Part shown: piece by piece, positions 29,820 through 40,500 of the stretch
Numbering within the stretch: the stretch's first letter is position 1
Layout: every line of letters starts with the position of its first letter
NCBI RefSeq assembly: GCF_000350225.1
Contig: NW_005179318.1
Location: 314,987-378,986 of the forward strand
DNA length: 64,000 bases
Origin: Chondrus crispus
Lineage: Eukaryota; Rhodophyta; Florideophyceae; Gigartinales; Gigartinaceae
Direction: 5' to 3'
The notes under the pieces: model-generated
The model's input: only the letters and a program-made list of their open reading frames with translations
The model's database searches: none
Told to the model about the DNA's origin: nothing
Translations under genes and position numbers: made by a program

Positions 29820-30077
29820 TATCAGTATGAATACGTCTGACAAGCGCTTCCAGATACATCTGATAACATCCCTAAAAGAAGGCCGCTAGACGCTACTGCG
29901 CTGAAATGGATGTGATATCTACATATTCATGACCTGAGGAGTGAAGTATCGAAATTGTACAACAAAAAAGACGAGTATGACGACGCATGCATTGTTTAAG
30001 AACTGCTTTCTATCTCAGTCCAATCCCAAGCTTTGCGACTCTGTCTATCTCTTAACCTCCTATGCTAGGTTGGATCA

Positions 30078-33000
30078 CTAGATGATATCGAACATCTTTT
30101 TCAGCTTGACGACTAAAAGCCAGTCTTCTCTGCCCAGGTCTTCCTTGAAACTTTGCTTCAATATCTCAATTGCAGGTCGACTCATTTTGCTGACTAGGAC
30201 GTCTTGAAAATCAAAGTGCCGCCCGTACATTATGTGTTCTGTGTTTTTATGCTGAATCTTGACGGCCACACTTTCCCCCTTTCTCGCTGTCACTACCTGT
30301 TTCTTGCTCAGTTCCAAGCTTGCAACTCGCCCAATATCCAGCCACTCGGCACCATGTTTCACAACCAAAGGAGTTCCAACACGTAGGATGCCCTCCAACA
30401 CATCGACACCAACCACTATCGGATCTTTCTTGTTGTACACATGCTGTGGAAGGATTCTACTGATACTCGGAAAGACGACTTCATCACTCACTTGTTCTCG
30501 CCGATCTTTTTTGATTTGTTCCATGTACGCTGTGAATTGATCAAACAAATGATAAATAATGTCTGCAGTGAAGATCCTCACTCCAGCGTCTTCCGCCAGC
30601 TCTCGAGCTTCCTTTTCCACTCCGACATCAAATGCAAGGATCGTTGCATACTCTTTCCCCCTCTCCAACATGGTTGATGCCTTTGTGACATCTCTCTTGT
30701 GAACTGGTCCTATGTTGATGCCAGACACAGGGATCTTCGAACTTCGAAGGAATTCTAGTAGAGCCTCTAATGAACCAAGCGTGGATGCCTGAACATACAC
30801 TCCCTTCCCCGATTTGTCCACGTCTGTCAAGATCGTCTGGAAATCCTTCATGACTTCATCTCGACAATACTCCATTTCAACTTCGCTGGTCGGGTCCTGT
30901 ACGACCATAAGCTGTGTCCCTGCAACAGCCTTCTCCATACCTTCGGCGGAAATCTTGATCCCCTGCGCAGCCTTGATTTCTTTGTGGTGAAGGTATTGCC
31001 CTTTCACTCGCATCTCCTTCATAGGATGAGGTGTCAGAAGCGCACGGATTGTAGAAACAATCGGGCCATCCAAACCCACAACCATAATCGTGTCTCCCTC
31101 CCTTATCGTGCCGCCAGTTAATATTACATCGATTGTGGTGCCTAGACCTTCGATGACCTTAACTTCTAGGACTGTTGCTTCAAGGAGGGGATTAAACATG
31201 AGTCTATCTGTGAGAAGTTTCTGAGGCAGCGCAAGTAGCAACATCAGAAGATCCGGAATACCCTCTCCTGATATTGCCGATGTCGGGACGAGAGAAACCG
31301 TCTTCCGCGGATCTTCGTTCTCCCAATACAATTCCGTGTTGAAACCTATTTCAGCAAATTCAAGTTGAGCATCGCGTACTCGTCTCATGAATTCTTCCCT
31401 GGCATGCCTGGGTTGTTTTGCAATAGAATCTCGCGTTGGGCAGTTATGCGGTTGTGCATCCCAATCATAAATTCGGTCAATCTTGTTGAGAGCAACAATA
31501 AACGGAGTCTTCCTAGCCTTCAGAAGCCCAATACTTTCCTTAGTCTGCGGTTCCAGGCCATGCAGGATATCTACAACCAAAATTGCAATATCGCAGAGAG
31601 AAGACCCACGCGAACGCAGATTTGTGAACGATTCATGGCCAGGTGTGTCAATGATGAGCAGAGACGGGACGTTGTAGTCCAGTTGCCTTCCTTCCGCCAG
31701 CTTGGTCGCTTCTTTTTTGACGGCATCGATCGGGAAGTATGTAGCGCCAATCTGCTGAGTGATGCCACCTGCCTCCCCATCTTGCACATTCGTGCGCCTG
31801 ATGCGATCCAGAATTTTTGTTTTCCCAGTGTCGACATGGCCTAAGATGCAAATCACAGGAGAGCGCAAGTGATCCGCGGTGCGAGATGCAAGGGCCTGTG
31901 CTTTCTCCTTGCCGTGAGCTTTGCGGACTGCGTCAAGACGTTTCTCGGCGGCAATCTCGGCCCTTGTCATTCCTTCATACTCGGAATCAGTATCTTCGGA
32001 TTCGTCATCCTCCTCCGATTCTTCCCCTTCGTCACCTGCCGTTTCCGTTACTTCGTCTGCATTCCCATCAACGTTGCCGTTCTCCTTAGGCTCCTCCTCC
32101 GGATCAGGTAATTCGTCCCAGGCATCTGGAACAACTTCTAGTTTTGGCTCTGGGATTTCCTTCTGCTTTTCTCCTAAGCTCTCTTCTGTGCCTGGAAGAT
32201 TCGGTTCTACTTCGAGTTGCCGTTCCGCAGGAGTAGTCACTGCAGGAGCCCCTTGAATCGTATTTTTCGGTTTTCTCTTCCTGTCATAAACTATTCTGGT
32301 GGGCTTTTGCTGTCCCTGCTCGCCGTCCGTCGGATTTGCAGCGCCAGGGATCTGTCCCGAACTCAATAACTGCTGACGAAATTTCTCTTGCTTTTTTCTG
32401 CGCTCCTTCTCTGCCTTCGATAACAGGGTGCCCTCCTTCCTCTTCCGATCGCGCTTAGCCTTTTCAGCGGCCTTCTTTCTAGCCTTCTCGTCTTCCTTGC
32501 GCTTGATTTCTACCAGGCGTTGCTCTTCCTCTTCAGCTGCTTTGGCCTCCTCCTCCTCTTGAATCCTTCGTAACCGCTCTTCCTCTGCCAACATTCTCTC
32601 CCGTTGCTCCCGCATCCTCCGGACCGCCGCAGATTCCTTTTTCTTTGGTTTTTTCGTCTCAGTGACGGTGGGAGCGGCAGGTGCATCACCGCCATCTTCC
32701 TCTGGCTTGGCAGCTCCCTTTTTCTTCTTCTTCTTCGCCTTCTTCTTTGCAACAGGCACGTCTACACCACCTAGCTCCGCCAAGAGATCGTCGACATCTG
32801 CCTCAGCAGTCTCCGGTTGCTGCTCGGGTGCGGCAGTCGCCGGCGGCCCTCCGAGCTCAGCCATGAGCGCATCAATGTCCTCCTCCTTGTCCGCAGTAGC
32901 CTTCTTCTTCTTCTTCGCGCGTTTCTTCTGGGCAGCAGTCATGGGGACAGCCTCTGCGCCTTTGGTGTCCTCCGGCTCCTTTGGGTTTTCGGAAGTAGGG

Positions 33001-33593
33001 GCATCGCCCAGCTCAGCGAGAATGGCATTAAGCTCAGCATCCTCTTTCTTCGATTTGTCGAGTTTGGCCTGCCGCTCGCGCTCCTTCTTCGCCTTCTTCT
33101 TCTCAGCAGCGGTCATGGGCCGCTTCGGCTGTGCCAGTTCCTCAGGCTGTGCCAGTTCCTCAGGCTGTGGGATGGGCTGAGACGAGATTTCGGGCTCGGG
33201 CTGCGGATCGAGGTCCTGCTGGTCGAGGTCAAGAGCGGGCTGAAGATCGAGCTTCTTTTTCTTCTTCTTCTTTTTGGATATGGCAACCGGGGCAGCATGG
33301 CTGGCATCAGGATCTTCACCGTTCGATACAAACGGGGCAGGATTTTCTTCCTCTTCTTCTCCCGCTCCGTTGGTATCGATTTCAAGCGCGACGAAAGCGG
33401 AATTCAACGGCGGTGCGATCTCTTCGGGATGAGGATCTGGATTTCCGGATGCAGAAGCAGCGGCGGAGGGGGAAGGCGGGGCCTCATCCTCGTTTACGGT
33501 CTTCTTCTTCTTCTTTTTCTTCTTCTTCTTGCCAAGCACAAGCTCTGGAGCGGCGTCGGCGGGAGCTTCGAACTGAAAGATATCGTCATTCAT
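30078..33593 (-). CDS. EIF5B: Translation initiation factor eIF5B
   Basis: eIF5B is the cytosolic GTPase that joins the 60S subunit to the initiation complex, homologous to bacterial IF2. The 1171-aa product has a long charged N-terminal region with poly-Lys tracts (residues about 22-31 and others) and three short acidic LAELG/LMAELG repeats. The G domain begins near residue 575: GHVDTGKT (G1), DTPGHESF (G3), NKIDR (G4). Domains II-IV follow (GTTIDVILTGGTIREGD, SLEALLEFLR, AFDVGVEKEA), ending in the helix EILKQSFKEDLGREDWLLVVKL and the C-terminal FDII, which contacts eIF1A in this family. No intron is seen across 3.5 kb. Confidence 0.97.
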   Translation of the reverse strand: MNDDIFQFEAPADAAPELVLGKKKKKKKKKKTVNEDEAPPSPSAAASASGNPDPHPEEIAPPLNSAFVALEIDTNGAGEEEEENPAPFVSNGEDPDASHAAPVAISKKKKKKKKLDLQPALDLDQQDLDPQPEPEISSQPIPQPEELAQPEELAQPKRPMTAAEKKKAKKERERQAKLDKSKKEDAELNAILAELGDAPTSENPKEPEDTKGAEAVPMTAAQKKRAKKKKKATADKEEDIDALMAELGGPPATAAPEQQPETAEADVDDLLAELGGVDVPVAKKKAKKKKKKGAAKPEEDGGDAPAAPTVTETKKPKKKESAAVRRMREQRERMLAEEERLRRIQEEEEAKAAEEEEQRLVEIKRKEDEKARKKAAEKAKRDRKRKEGTLLSKAEKERRKKQEKFRQQLLSSGQIPGAANPTDGEQGQQKPTRIVYDRKRKPKNTIQGAPAVTTPAERQLEVEPNLPGTEESLGEKQKEIPEPKLEVVPDAWDELPDPEEEPKENGNVDGNADEVTETAGDEGEESEEDDESEDTDSEYEGMTRAEIAAEKRLDAVRKAHGKEKAQALASRTADHLRSPVICILGHVDTGKTKILDRIRRTNVQDGEAGGITQQIGATYFPIDAVKKEATKLAEGRQLDYNVPSLLIIDTPGHESFTNLRSRGSSLCDIAILVVDILHGLEPQTKESIGLLKARKTPFIVALNKIDRIYDWDAQPHNCPTRDSIAKQPRHAREEFMRRVRDAQLEFAEIGFNTELYWENEDPRKTVSLVPTSAISGEGIPDLLMLLLALPQKLLTDRLMFNPLLEATVLEVKVIEGLGTTIDVILTGGTIREGDTIMVVGLDGPIVSTIRALLTPHPMKEMRVKGQYLHHKEIKAAQGIKISAEGMEKAVAGTQLMVVQDPTSEVEMEYCRDEVMKDFQTILTDVDKSGKGVYVQASTLGSLEALLEFLRSSKIPVSGINIGPVHKRDVTKASTMLERGKEYATILAFDVGVEKEARELAEDAGVRIFTADIIYHLFDQFTAYMEQIKKDRREQVSDEVVFPSISRILPQHVYNKKDPIVVGVDVLEGILRVGTPLVVKHGAEWLDIGRVASLELSKKQVVTARKGESVAVKIQHKNTEHIMYGRHFDFQDVLVSKMSRPAIEILKQSFKEDLGREDWLLVVKLKKMFDII

Positions 33594-34298
33594 GTTTGAA
33601 GAGCGAGCGAGGACAGAGTGAGCGAATCACGGAAAGTACTGCTAAGTCGCAAGATGACGTGGTCTCGATGAAAAGGGCAACCCGAAGGCACAACGTCGAC
33701 GCATGCAGCGAGTCGAAACAGAAGACAACAAGTTTGGGTTGATAAGTGTGTCAGATTCACGCTGGGGTCTGCGGGAGCGTTGAAGAATTATGTTCGACGG
33801 GCATATCGCCGTGTCGGGACCCTAGGCTGCTGTAGCGAATCAGAGAGCACGTGACCAGTAGTAGGGCTTTCGTGCCATGGACATTACACTTCTTTACAGT
33901 CAACGTCCAAAGCACAACACATGGCGACCTCAACAAGTCGACGGACAGAAAACGCTCACACGTGTTCGACACGTACAAGTACAGTACCGTTGGTACAGTA
34001 CAGTGCTGTACACCCTACATCCTTGCCTACACTACAGCGATGCTTCTCCAAACCCCCCTCTCCAAACCCCCCTCTCCAAACCCCCCGACTCTTCATCCCT
34101 CTTCCTCTGCACCCCACCCGCCCCTTTCCCTCAGCTCACCTTCTGACGCCTCCCTCCCTTCTCCGTGAGCAGTTTATTCTGTGCTCTTTCCGTTCCCAGT
34201 TAGACATGCACGGCCGCTAGACGCCCTTTTGCTGTCATCGCACGCCAACCTCCCCGCCCTCCCCGCAACGGCCGTGCACGGCGTGCAAACGCACGTCC
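33594..34298. promoter_or_regulatory. Bidirectional promoter with palindrome cluster and CCAAACCCCCC repeats
   Basis: Between the start codons of eIF5B and the Spinster transporter lies a cluster of GTACAGTAC, GGTACAGTACAG and GCTGTAC motifs (about 33974-34012). It is followed by three tandem 14-bp units of CTCCAAACCCCCCT (34046-34086). No gene is seen. A regulatory role is inferred from position only. Confidence 0.4.
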
Positions 34299-35741
34299 AT
34301 GGCGTTGACAAAGGGACAAACCGTCGCCCTGCTTTTCACCATCAGTCTCTTCAACTACATTGACAGATGGAGCGTCGCGGGCATCCTCAACGACCTTCAA
34401 GCACCACTGAAGAAGGGAGGCTTCGGCCTCACCGATACCCAGGGTGGCCTTGTCACTAGCGTCTTCATTGTCACCTACATGATTCTGTCCCCGGTCTTTG
34501 GCTACTTTGGCGATCGCGTCCCCCGTATTCCCTTGCTCTTCTGCGGAATTCTGGGCTGGAGCGTCGCCGGCCTTTTCGCCTCCTTTGCAGAGTTTTACTG
34601 GCAGTTTCTCGTCTTTCGCGCCCTGGTCGGCGTCGGAGAGGCTTCGTATGCCGTATTGGCCCCCACTATCATCGCAGACCTCTACTCTGGCACAGAGCGA
34701 ACCCGCGTACTGGGCCTGTACAGCGCTTCCGTCCCCCTCGGCTCGGCCATGGGGTACATCTATGCCGGTGAAGTCGCTCGAGTACTAGAATGGCGCTGGG
34801 CATTCCGTTTCACCCCTTTCATCGGCGTTCTTCTAGCCTGCATCCTTCTCTTCCTCGTCACCGAGCCAGCTCGTGGCGACGCCGACGGCGTCGCTCTAGC
34901 CCCCTCGGGCTCCGACAGCAAGATTCTCGAGCGCGAGACGGGCATCTCGGGCTTTTTCGACGACGCCGTCGAAATCTGGCGCGTTAAGTCCTTCTTCTGG
35001 AGCACCTTTGGCGCCGTTGGTATGACTTTCACTGCCGGTGCCCTGGCTCAATGGTCCACCGCCCTTCTGCAGCGCGTCAACTGCGACCCGGGTGACGAGT
35101 TCTGCGAGGCCACCATCACCCGCACCTTTGGCCTGGTCAGTATTGTCGGCGGCGTTGCAGGATGCTTACTCGGCCCGTTTCTGGCAAGAATCTACGCGAG
35201 AAAGGACCCGTCCGGCGACGCTATGGTGTCGGGCATTTGCTTGCTCATTGCTACCCCATTTGTATTCTTGGCTATCTATTTTTCACCTAACAAGTATTCG
35301 CTAACTTGGCTATTCATACTTCTTGCCGAGACCTTGGTCAGCGTCACATGGCCCCTGCTCACCGCAATACAGCTTAGTGTCGTTCCGCCATCTCAGCGAA
35401 ACACAGCAAACGGCATTGCGCTCACAGTATCGCATGTCTTTGGGGACTCAGTCAGCCCCATCGCTGTCGGCGTGTTCGCGGACAAGCTCCACGCCAACGG
35501 AGAGGGCTTGTCACGAGCAGTCTCTTTGCAACAGTCGCTCTACATGTGCGTTACGGCGAGCTTCGTCGGAGGTTTCTTCTTCATTTTGTGCTCTCGCACG
35601 CTCCAGAAGGATCGAGAAGCGGCGCTCGCACATGTCGACAACGGGTATCGAGAAGTCGAGGCTCTTGAAGAGCCTTCTCGCGTACATCTTGTAGCTGCTG
35701 AAATTGAAACAGTGCAGGCAAGTCAGGCTTCGGTGGCATAG
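34299..35741 (+). CDS. Spinster-type major facilitator transporter
   Basis: The 480-aa product has about 12 membrane segments and no leader. MFS signatures match the Spinster family: ISLFNYIDRWSVAGIL in TM1, TDTQGGLVTSVFIVTYMILSPVFGYFGDRVPR across TM2 and the conserved loop, FRALVGVGEASYAVLAPTIIADLY in TM4-5, and GSAMGYIYAGEV. Animal Spinsters export lysophospholipids, sphingosine phosphate or sugars from lysosomes or the cell surface; the plant homologues are less studied. The substrate here cannot be read. The ATG at 34299 gives a normal-length N-terminus. The tail after TM12 is cytosolic and acidic. The gene converges on the RibD-C reductase with 189 nt between stops. Confidence 0.88.
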   Translation: MALTKGQTVALLFTISLFNYIDRWSVAGILNDLQAPLKKGGFGLTDTQGGLVTSVFIVTYMILSPVFGYFGDRVPRIPLLFCGILGWSVAGLFASFAEFYWQFLVFRALVGVGEASYAVLAPTIIADLYSGTERTRVLGLYSASVPLGSAMGYIYAGEVARVLEWRWAFRFTPFIGVLLACILLFLVTEPARGDADGVALAPSGSDSKILERETGISGFFDDAVEIWRVKSFFWSTFGAVGMTFTAGALAQWSTALLQRVNCDPGDEFCEATITRTFGLVSIVGGVAGCLLGPFLARIYARKDPSGDAMVSGICLLIATPFVFLAIYFSPNKYSLTWLFILLAETLVSVTWPLLTAIQLSVVPPSQRNTANGIALTVSHVFGDSVSPIAVGVFADKLHANGEGLSRAVSLQQSLYMCVTASFVGGFFFILCSRTLQKDREAALAHVDNGYREVEALEEPSRVHLVAAEIETVQASQASVA

Positions 35742-35930
35742 CCATTTGAAATCAATATAGTAGCAGGTGTAGCGGAACGTGCAGATGGGTTGCTACTTTG
35801 TACAGAAAAACAACAGTGAGTTTGTACGCTGTAAATGTTTGGACAACTGAACAAAGATACTCGTGCCAGGCCAGAAGAGCCTTTTTTATGCCGATGGTAA
35901 TGCAATTAAGGCGAGGAAACAAGTGTGCCT

Positions 35931-36752
35931 TCATTGAGGTGCGCCAACAAGAACAATATCTTCACCACACAGTATCCATTTTGGATCAGAGAGGTCCATG
36001 GTGGGGAATGAACCATAGTCAGACCTATCTGCCAGGGTAAGACCACTTCCAAACAACTTTGGAGAGATCGTAACTACGACCAAATCACAAAGCCCTGACT
36101 TTAGAAATGAGGACAGAACAGCAGCGCCTCCTTCTACCATGACAGAGGATACGTGCTGCTTGTGAAGTGTCTGCAGCACCGATGGAAGGGACAGCAACGT
36201 TGAAGAGTGCTGAGCGTGCTCGGCTTTGCGAGCCTCAACTGGAGCACTCTCCAACTGCACCAGCTCTGCCAGTGCTTTCTGGCTTGTATCATCAATCTGA
36301 TCTACGCCGCGCTCCGCAAAGAAAACGACTGGTCGGCAAGCTACGTTTCTGCGATGCACATCTTCTATGAACTTTGATTTCGCCGGAGTTCTTAGCTTTG
36401 GGTCCAGAATAACAGGCACCGGGCTCCGATCCGTCTTTCGAGGTGCATCGATCCCATGTCGCACAAGAGCTTCGTCGACAGTTGCGATATCGCATTGTTT
36501 CAAGCGACAGCTGAGGCGTGGATCATCTGCTAGTGCAGTTCCAACTCCCACGAGAATAGCATCGTGTGCTGCTCGCAGCATGTGCGTCATTTGCATAGAC
36601 TCCTCCCCAGAGATTAAAGTGCGGACCCCTGGCGCAGCCGCTATCATTCCATTTGCAGATTGCGCCCATGTCGCGCAAACAAACGGGCGGTCTGGATGCG
36701 ATGCCAACGCCTTCACATGAGCAGACAGTAGCCGATCGAGAATATCGTTCAT
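35931..36752 (-). CDS. RibD C-terminal-type pyrimidine reductase (RIB7-like)
   Basis: The 273-aa product is a stand-alone RibD_C/DHFR-fold reductase: FVCATWAQSANGMIAA (substrate strand and loop), SGEESMQMTHMLRAAHDAILVGVGTALADDPRL (cofactor- and substrate-binding helix and loop), PVPVILDPKLRTP, and VMVEGGAAVLSSFL near the C-terminus. Proteins of this layout, such as yeast Rib7, reduce diaminohydroxyphosphoribosylaminopyrimidine (or its deaminated form) with NADPH in riboflavin synthesis. A deaminase domain is absent, as in fungi. Plants use bifunctional RibD/PyrR proteins, so the exact step is not certain. It is head-to-head with xanthine dehydrogenase, itself a flavoenzyme, which may be coincidence. 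Confidence 0.85.
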   Translation of the reverse strand: MNDILDRLLSAHVKALASHPDRPFVCATWAQSANGMIAAAPGVRTLISGEESMQMTHMLRAAHDAILVGVGTALADDPRLSCRLKQCDIATVDEALVRHGIDAPRKTDRSPVPVILDPKLRTPAKSKFIEDVHRRNVACRPVVFFAERGVDQIDDTSQKALAELVQLESAPVEARKAEHAQHSSTLLSLPSVLQTLHKQHVSSVMVEGGAAVLSSFLKSGLCDLVVVTISPKLFGSGLTLADRSDYGSFPTMDLSDPKWILCGEDIVLVGAPQ

Positions 36753-37560
36753 GTTGACTCTGTTGCCATTTCATCAAAGAGCCTCTTTCTCCTCTGAAAT
36801 ACCTGCACTAGGATGGCGGCACCTGAGGCATTTACTATACATACATGCGCGGTCCACAAACAGCATTGTTCCTCACGCGAAGAGTTGGGACGACCTAATG
36901 ACTTAGAGCACCTCTATTGCTAGCGAATAAATATGTATATTTTGGGACCGAATGGTCCGATAGATCTATCGGCACTACCACACTCCAATACGCCCCCCGA
37001 TTGTTATACTCTGTAACTTTCCAATTCCACGTCCCTGGGCTGATCACAAAATCTGTCGCAACAGTCGCCACTAGTTGTGGCTAGTTGTGTGGTCACTAGT
37101 TGTGGCGTCCTTGGTAGACGTACTTCGTTCAACTGCGAAATATCTCGAAGTGGTGGAAGCTAGTTTGGCTTTATTTGTTTAGCCCTAAATTTGGGGAAAA
37201 TGGGAAAGTGTCCTGGCGGACGAGCCCCGGAAATCCAGTTATATTGAAGTCCGAGGGCGGTATCTCGGCTGGCCCTCGGGAGCAACTTGCTACCCTCCCA
37301 GAGTGCCTGCGTCAAGTCCCGATACGCTACCTGCGAAATTTCCCCGCCCATTCCACTCTCGCAACTCCAGTCCCCCGCCGCTGCGTGCGACGAGCGCGGC
37401 TCCTTTCTAACCTCATCTGCCTGTTCTCCTACAGGACAATACTACACAGTACACTAGTCGTTTTCATGCGGTCTGCCTATTTTGGAGACTGATATCGAGA
37501 CCCTCACGGCAGAGGTTAGTGGTATCACTGCGCTTTCGCTCTGGCACATCAAAACCTTCC

Positions 37561-40500
37561 ATGGCAGTTGAGTCCACTTCTATTCTGTTTTACGTAAATG
37601 GGCAACGCCGGCAAGCGGACGGCAATGCTTGTCTACAAACACTTCTTTCCTACTTGAGATATACTGAAAAGTTGACCGGAGCCAAGCTCGGCTGCGGAGA
37701 AGGGGGATGCGGCGCTTGCACCGTTCTGTTTTCGACGTTCGATAATGCCACGCGACGAGTCTGCCATCGTGCGGTCAACGCCTGCCTCTTCCCACTTGCA
37801 GCGGTGGACGGTGGAGCCGTTACCACCATTGAGGCAGTTGGGGATCGCAGAGGCGGGCTCGCACCAGTTCAACAAGCCCTCGTCAACATGCACGGTAGCC
37901 AATGTGGATTTTGTACGCCTGGAATCGTGATGAGCATGTATGCCTTGCTGAGAGACAATGCAGCTAATAGGCCTGAGTCACAGCCTCTTAGTGAGCAGGA
38001 TGTTGAAACAAACTTCGATGGGAATCTTTGCAGGTGTACGGGATACCGCCCGATTCTGGATGCTTTCAAAGGCCTAGTGAATCATAACAATGATGCATGC
38101 CAGCCCTCTTGCGTCCTTGGTGAGGCTTGTTGCAAGGTGAGCGGGAATTCTGGTTGCTCAAACGGAGAACTTCAGGAAAATGGAGTCGATATAGGAGATC
38201 GACAGCAAATCAATGGAGTTGAGGATCAGAATTTTGACAAGGAGTTCATTTTTCCTCCTGAGCTCATTCGGTACGACCATCCCGCTCTTAAGCTTGCCCA
38301 CGGGCGGTGGTTCCGTCCAAAAACTCTGGAGAGATTTAAGGAGATCAAAGCTGCCTATACAGCCGCAAGAGTGATTGTGGGGAACACGGAACTAGGAATT
38401 GAGGCAAAATTCAAAGGCCTGGAAGTGGAAACATTTCTATGTGCAACGCATGTACCTGAAATGAATAGTATCGTCACAAGTGCAGATGGCGTGAATATCG
38501 GGTCTTCCGTCACGTGGACGCAGCTGAATGAATTTGTTAGCAATTTAAACTCTCTGGCGAAAGCGAATAGTCCGAAAAGGATAGAGGAGCACAAATATGG
38601 TTCACTGCGAGCAATCCAGTCCCAGCTCCGATGGTTTGCTGGAAAACAAATTCGCAACGTCGCGGCAATTGGTGGCAATATTGTCACTGCTTCACCGATA
38701 TCTGATGTCAATCCGGTTTGGATTGCAGCCAAAGCTGATTTTATGATCCTAGACTGTCGAACGGGAGACGAGCGATCTGTGGCTGCAAAGGAATTCTTTT
38801 TATCTTACCGCAGAGTTGATTTGAAGCCAGAGGAGGTTTTGCTTAACGTGCGAATTCCGTGGAATCAGGACCCATGTGATTTGACATTTGCGTTTAAGAC
38901 AGCGAGAAGAAAAGATGACGACATCGCCATTGTTTCGGCTGGGATTAGAATTTTCCTGGAATCAAAGAGTGATCGTGATACTCAAAAGGACAACTACTCA
39001 ACTCACCGAGACGCCTATTTCATTTCTGACATTATACTCGCGTACGGCGGGATTGCCCCGAAGACTGTCTCTCTGGGCGACGCTGAGTCTTTCGCACGTG
39101 GACTTCCGTTTTCTGAGAAATCTCTACATAGCTTGCTAGGAAAATTGGCTGTGGAGACCTTGCTTCCAAAGGACGTCCCAGGGGGAATGCCTGAATTCCG
39201 ACAAAGCTTAGCTCTAGGATTTGTTTTCAAGGCCTTCCTGCAGGCTGCATCGCATCTCAAGGAACACTGTGCGATGAATGGTACTCGCTATGTTCCTTTC
39301 TCAGACAAAGAAACGAACCTAATGAAGGAAATCCAGATACCGAGAGAGGAGTATAGAGTAAGTCGAGGTGTACAAGTTTGTACTGATAGGGGGCCGCAAA
39401 CCGCGATGGATTCGACTGGAACGTCTGTGAAGCACTTATCAAGCCTCCTGCAGGTCTCCGGAGAGGCGAAATATCTAGATGACATGAAACCTATCGACGG
39501 GGAACTCCAAGCGGCCTTCGTAATGAGTTCAGAGAGTCATGCCCGAATTATTGCCGTGGAAACTGAAGAAGCGAGTCAAATGCCCGGAGTCTGTCGAGTT
39601 GTCACTGCGAAAGACGTAAGAGGGGTCAACAGTATTGGGCCACTTGTACAAGATGAGCTCTGCTTTGCTGAAGACGTTGTCACTACCGTCGGCCAAGTGA
39701 TAGGTATAGTCGTTGCTAAAACAACTGAGCAGGCACTAAAGGCGGTAAGAGCTGTTAAGATTACATATGAAAAGCTTCCTGCAATCCTAACGATTGAGGA
39801 AGCCATTCAAGCAAAATCGTTCGCTAAAGGAGTACCGGAAAGAATCATCCAGAAAGGAAATGTTAGCGAAGTATTTGCAGTTGCGGAACGGGATGGTCAT
39901 ACGGTCAATGGTTCAGTTCGCATTGGCGCACAAGAGCATTGGTATTTGGAGCCTCACGGAACGATTGCCATACCAGACGAGAATGGGGAAATGGTAATTC
40001 TAGCATCAACTCAAGCTGCAGCAATGACGCAAGACGTGGTTGCAAAGGTGTTAGGGGTACCAATGCACAAGGTTACTTGCAAGGTAAAACGGATAGGGGG
40101 AGGTTTTGGTGGAAAAGAAACACGCTCCCTCTTCATATCAGCAGCAGTTGCTGTTGCCGCGCAAGCAGTGCAAAGGCCAGTGCGTCTAATCCTCGATCGA
40201 GATACAGATATGTTGATAACTGGGACGCGACACGCCTTTCTCGCACATTACAAAGCTGCTTTCAAAGCCAACGGTAGAATTACAGCATTGCAGCTAGAAA
40301 TATTTCACAACATGGGCAATTCTACTGACTTGAGTATACCTGTGATGGAAAGGGCCCTGTACCATGCAAACAACTGCTACGATATTCCCCAAGTAAGGTT
40401 TGTAGGCAAGGCGTGTTTCACTCATACCGCCAGTTCAACAGCATTCCGTGGGTTTGGGGCACCACAGAGCATGATGATTGCAGAAAACGTAGTTGAACAC

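Noticed and set aside
36753-37560. CACTAGTTGTGG repeats near 37068-37107 as a regulatory array
   Set aside because: Only two to three short imperfect copies; too little to separate from chance.
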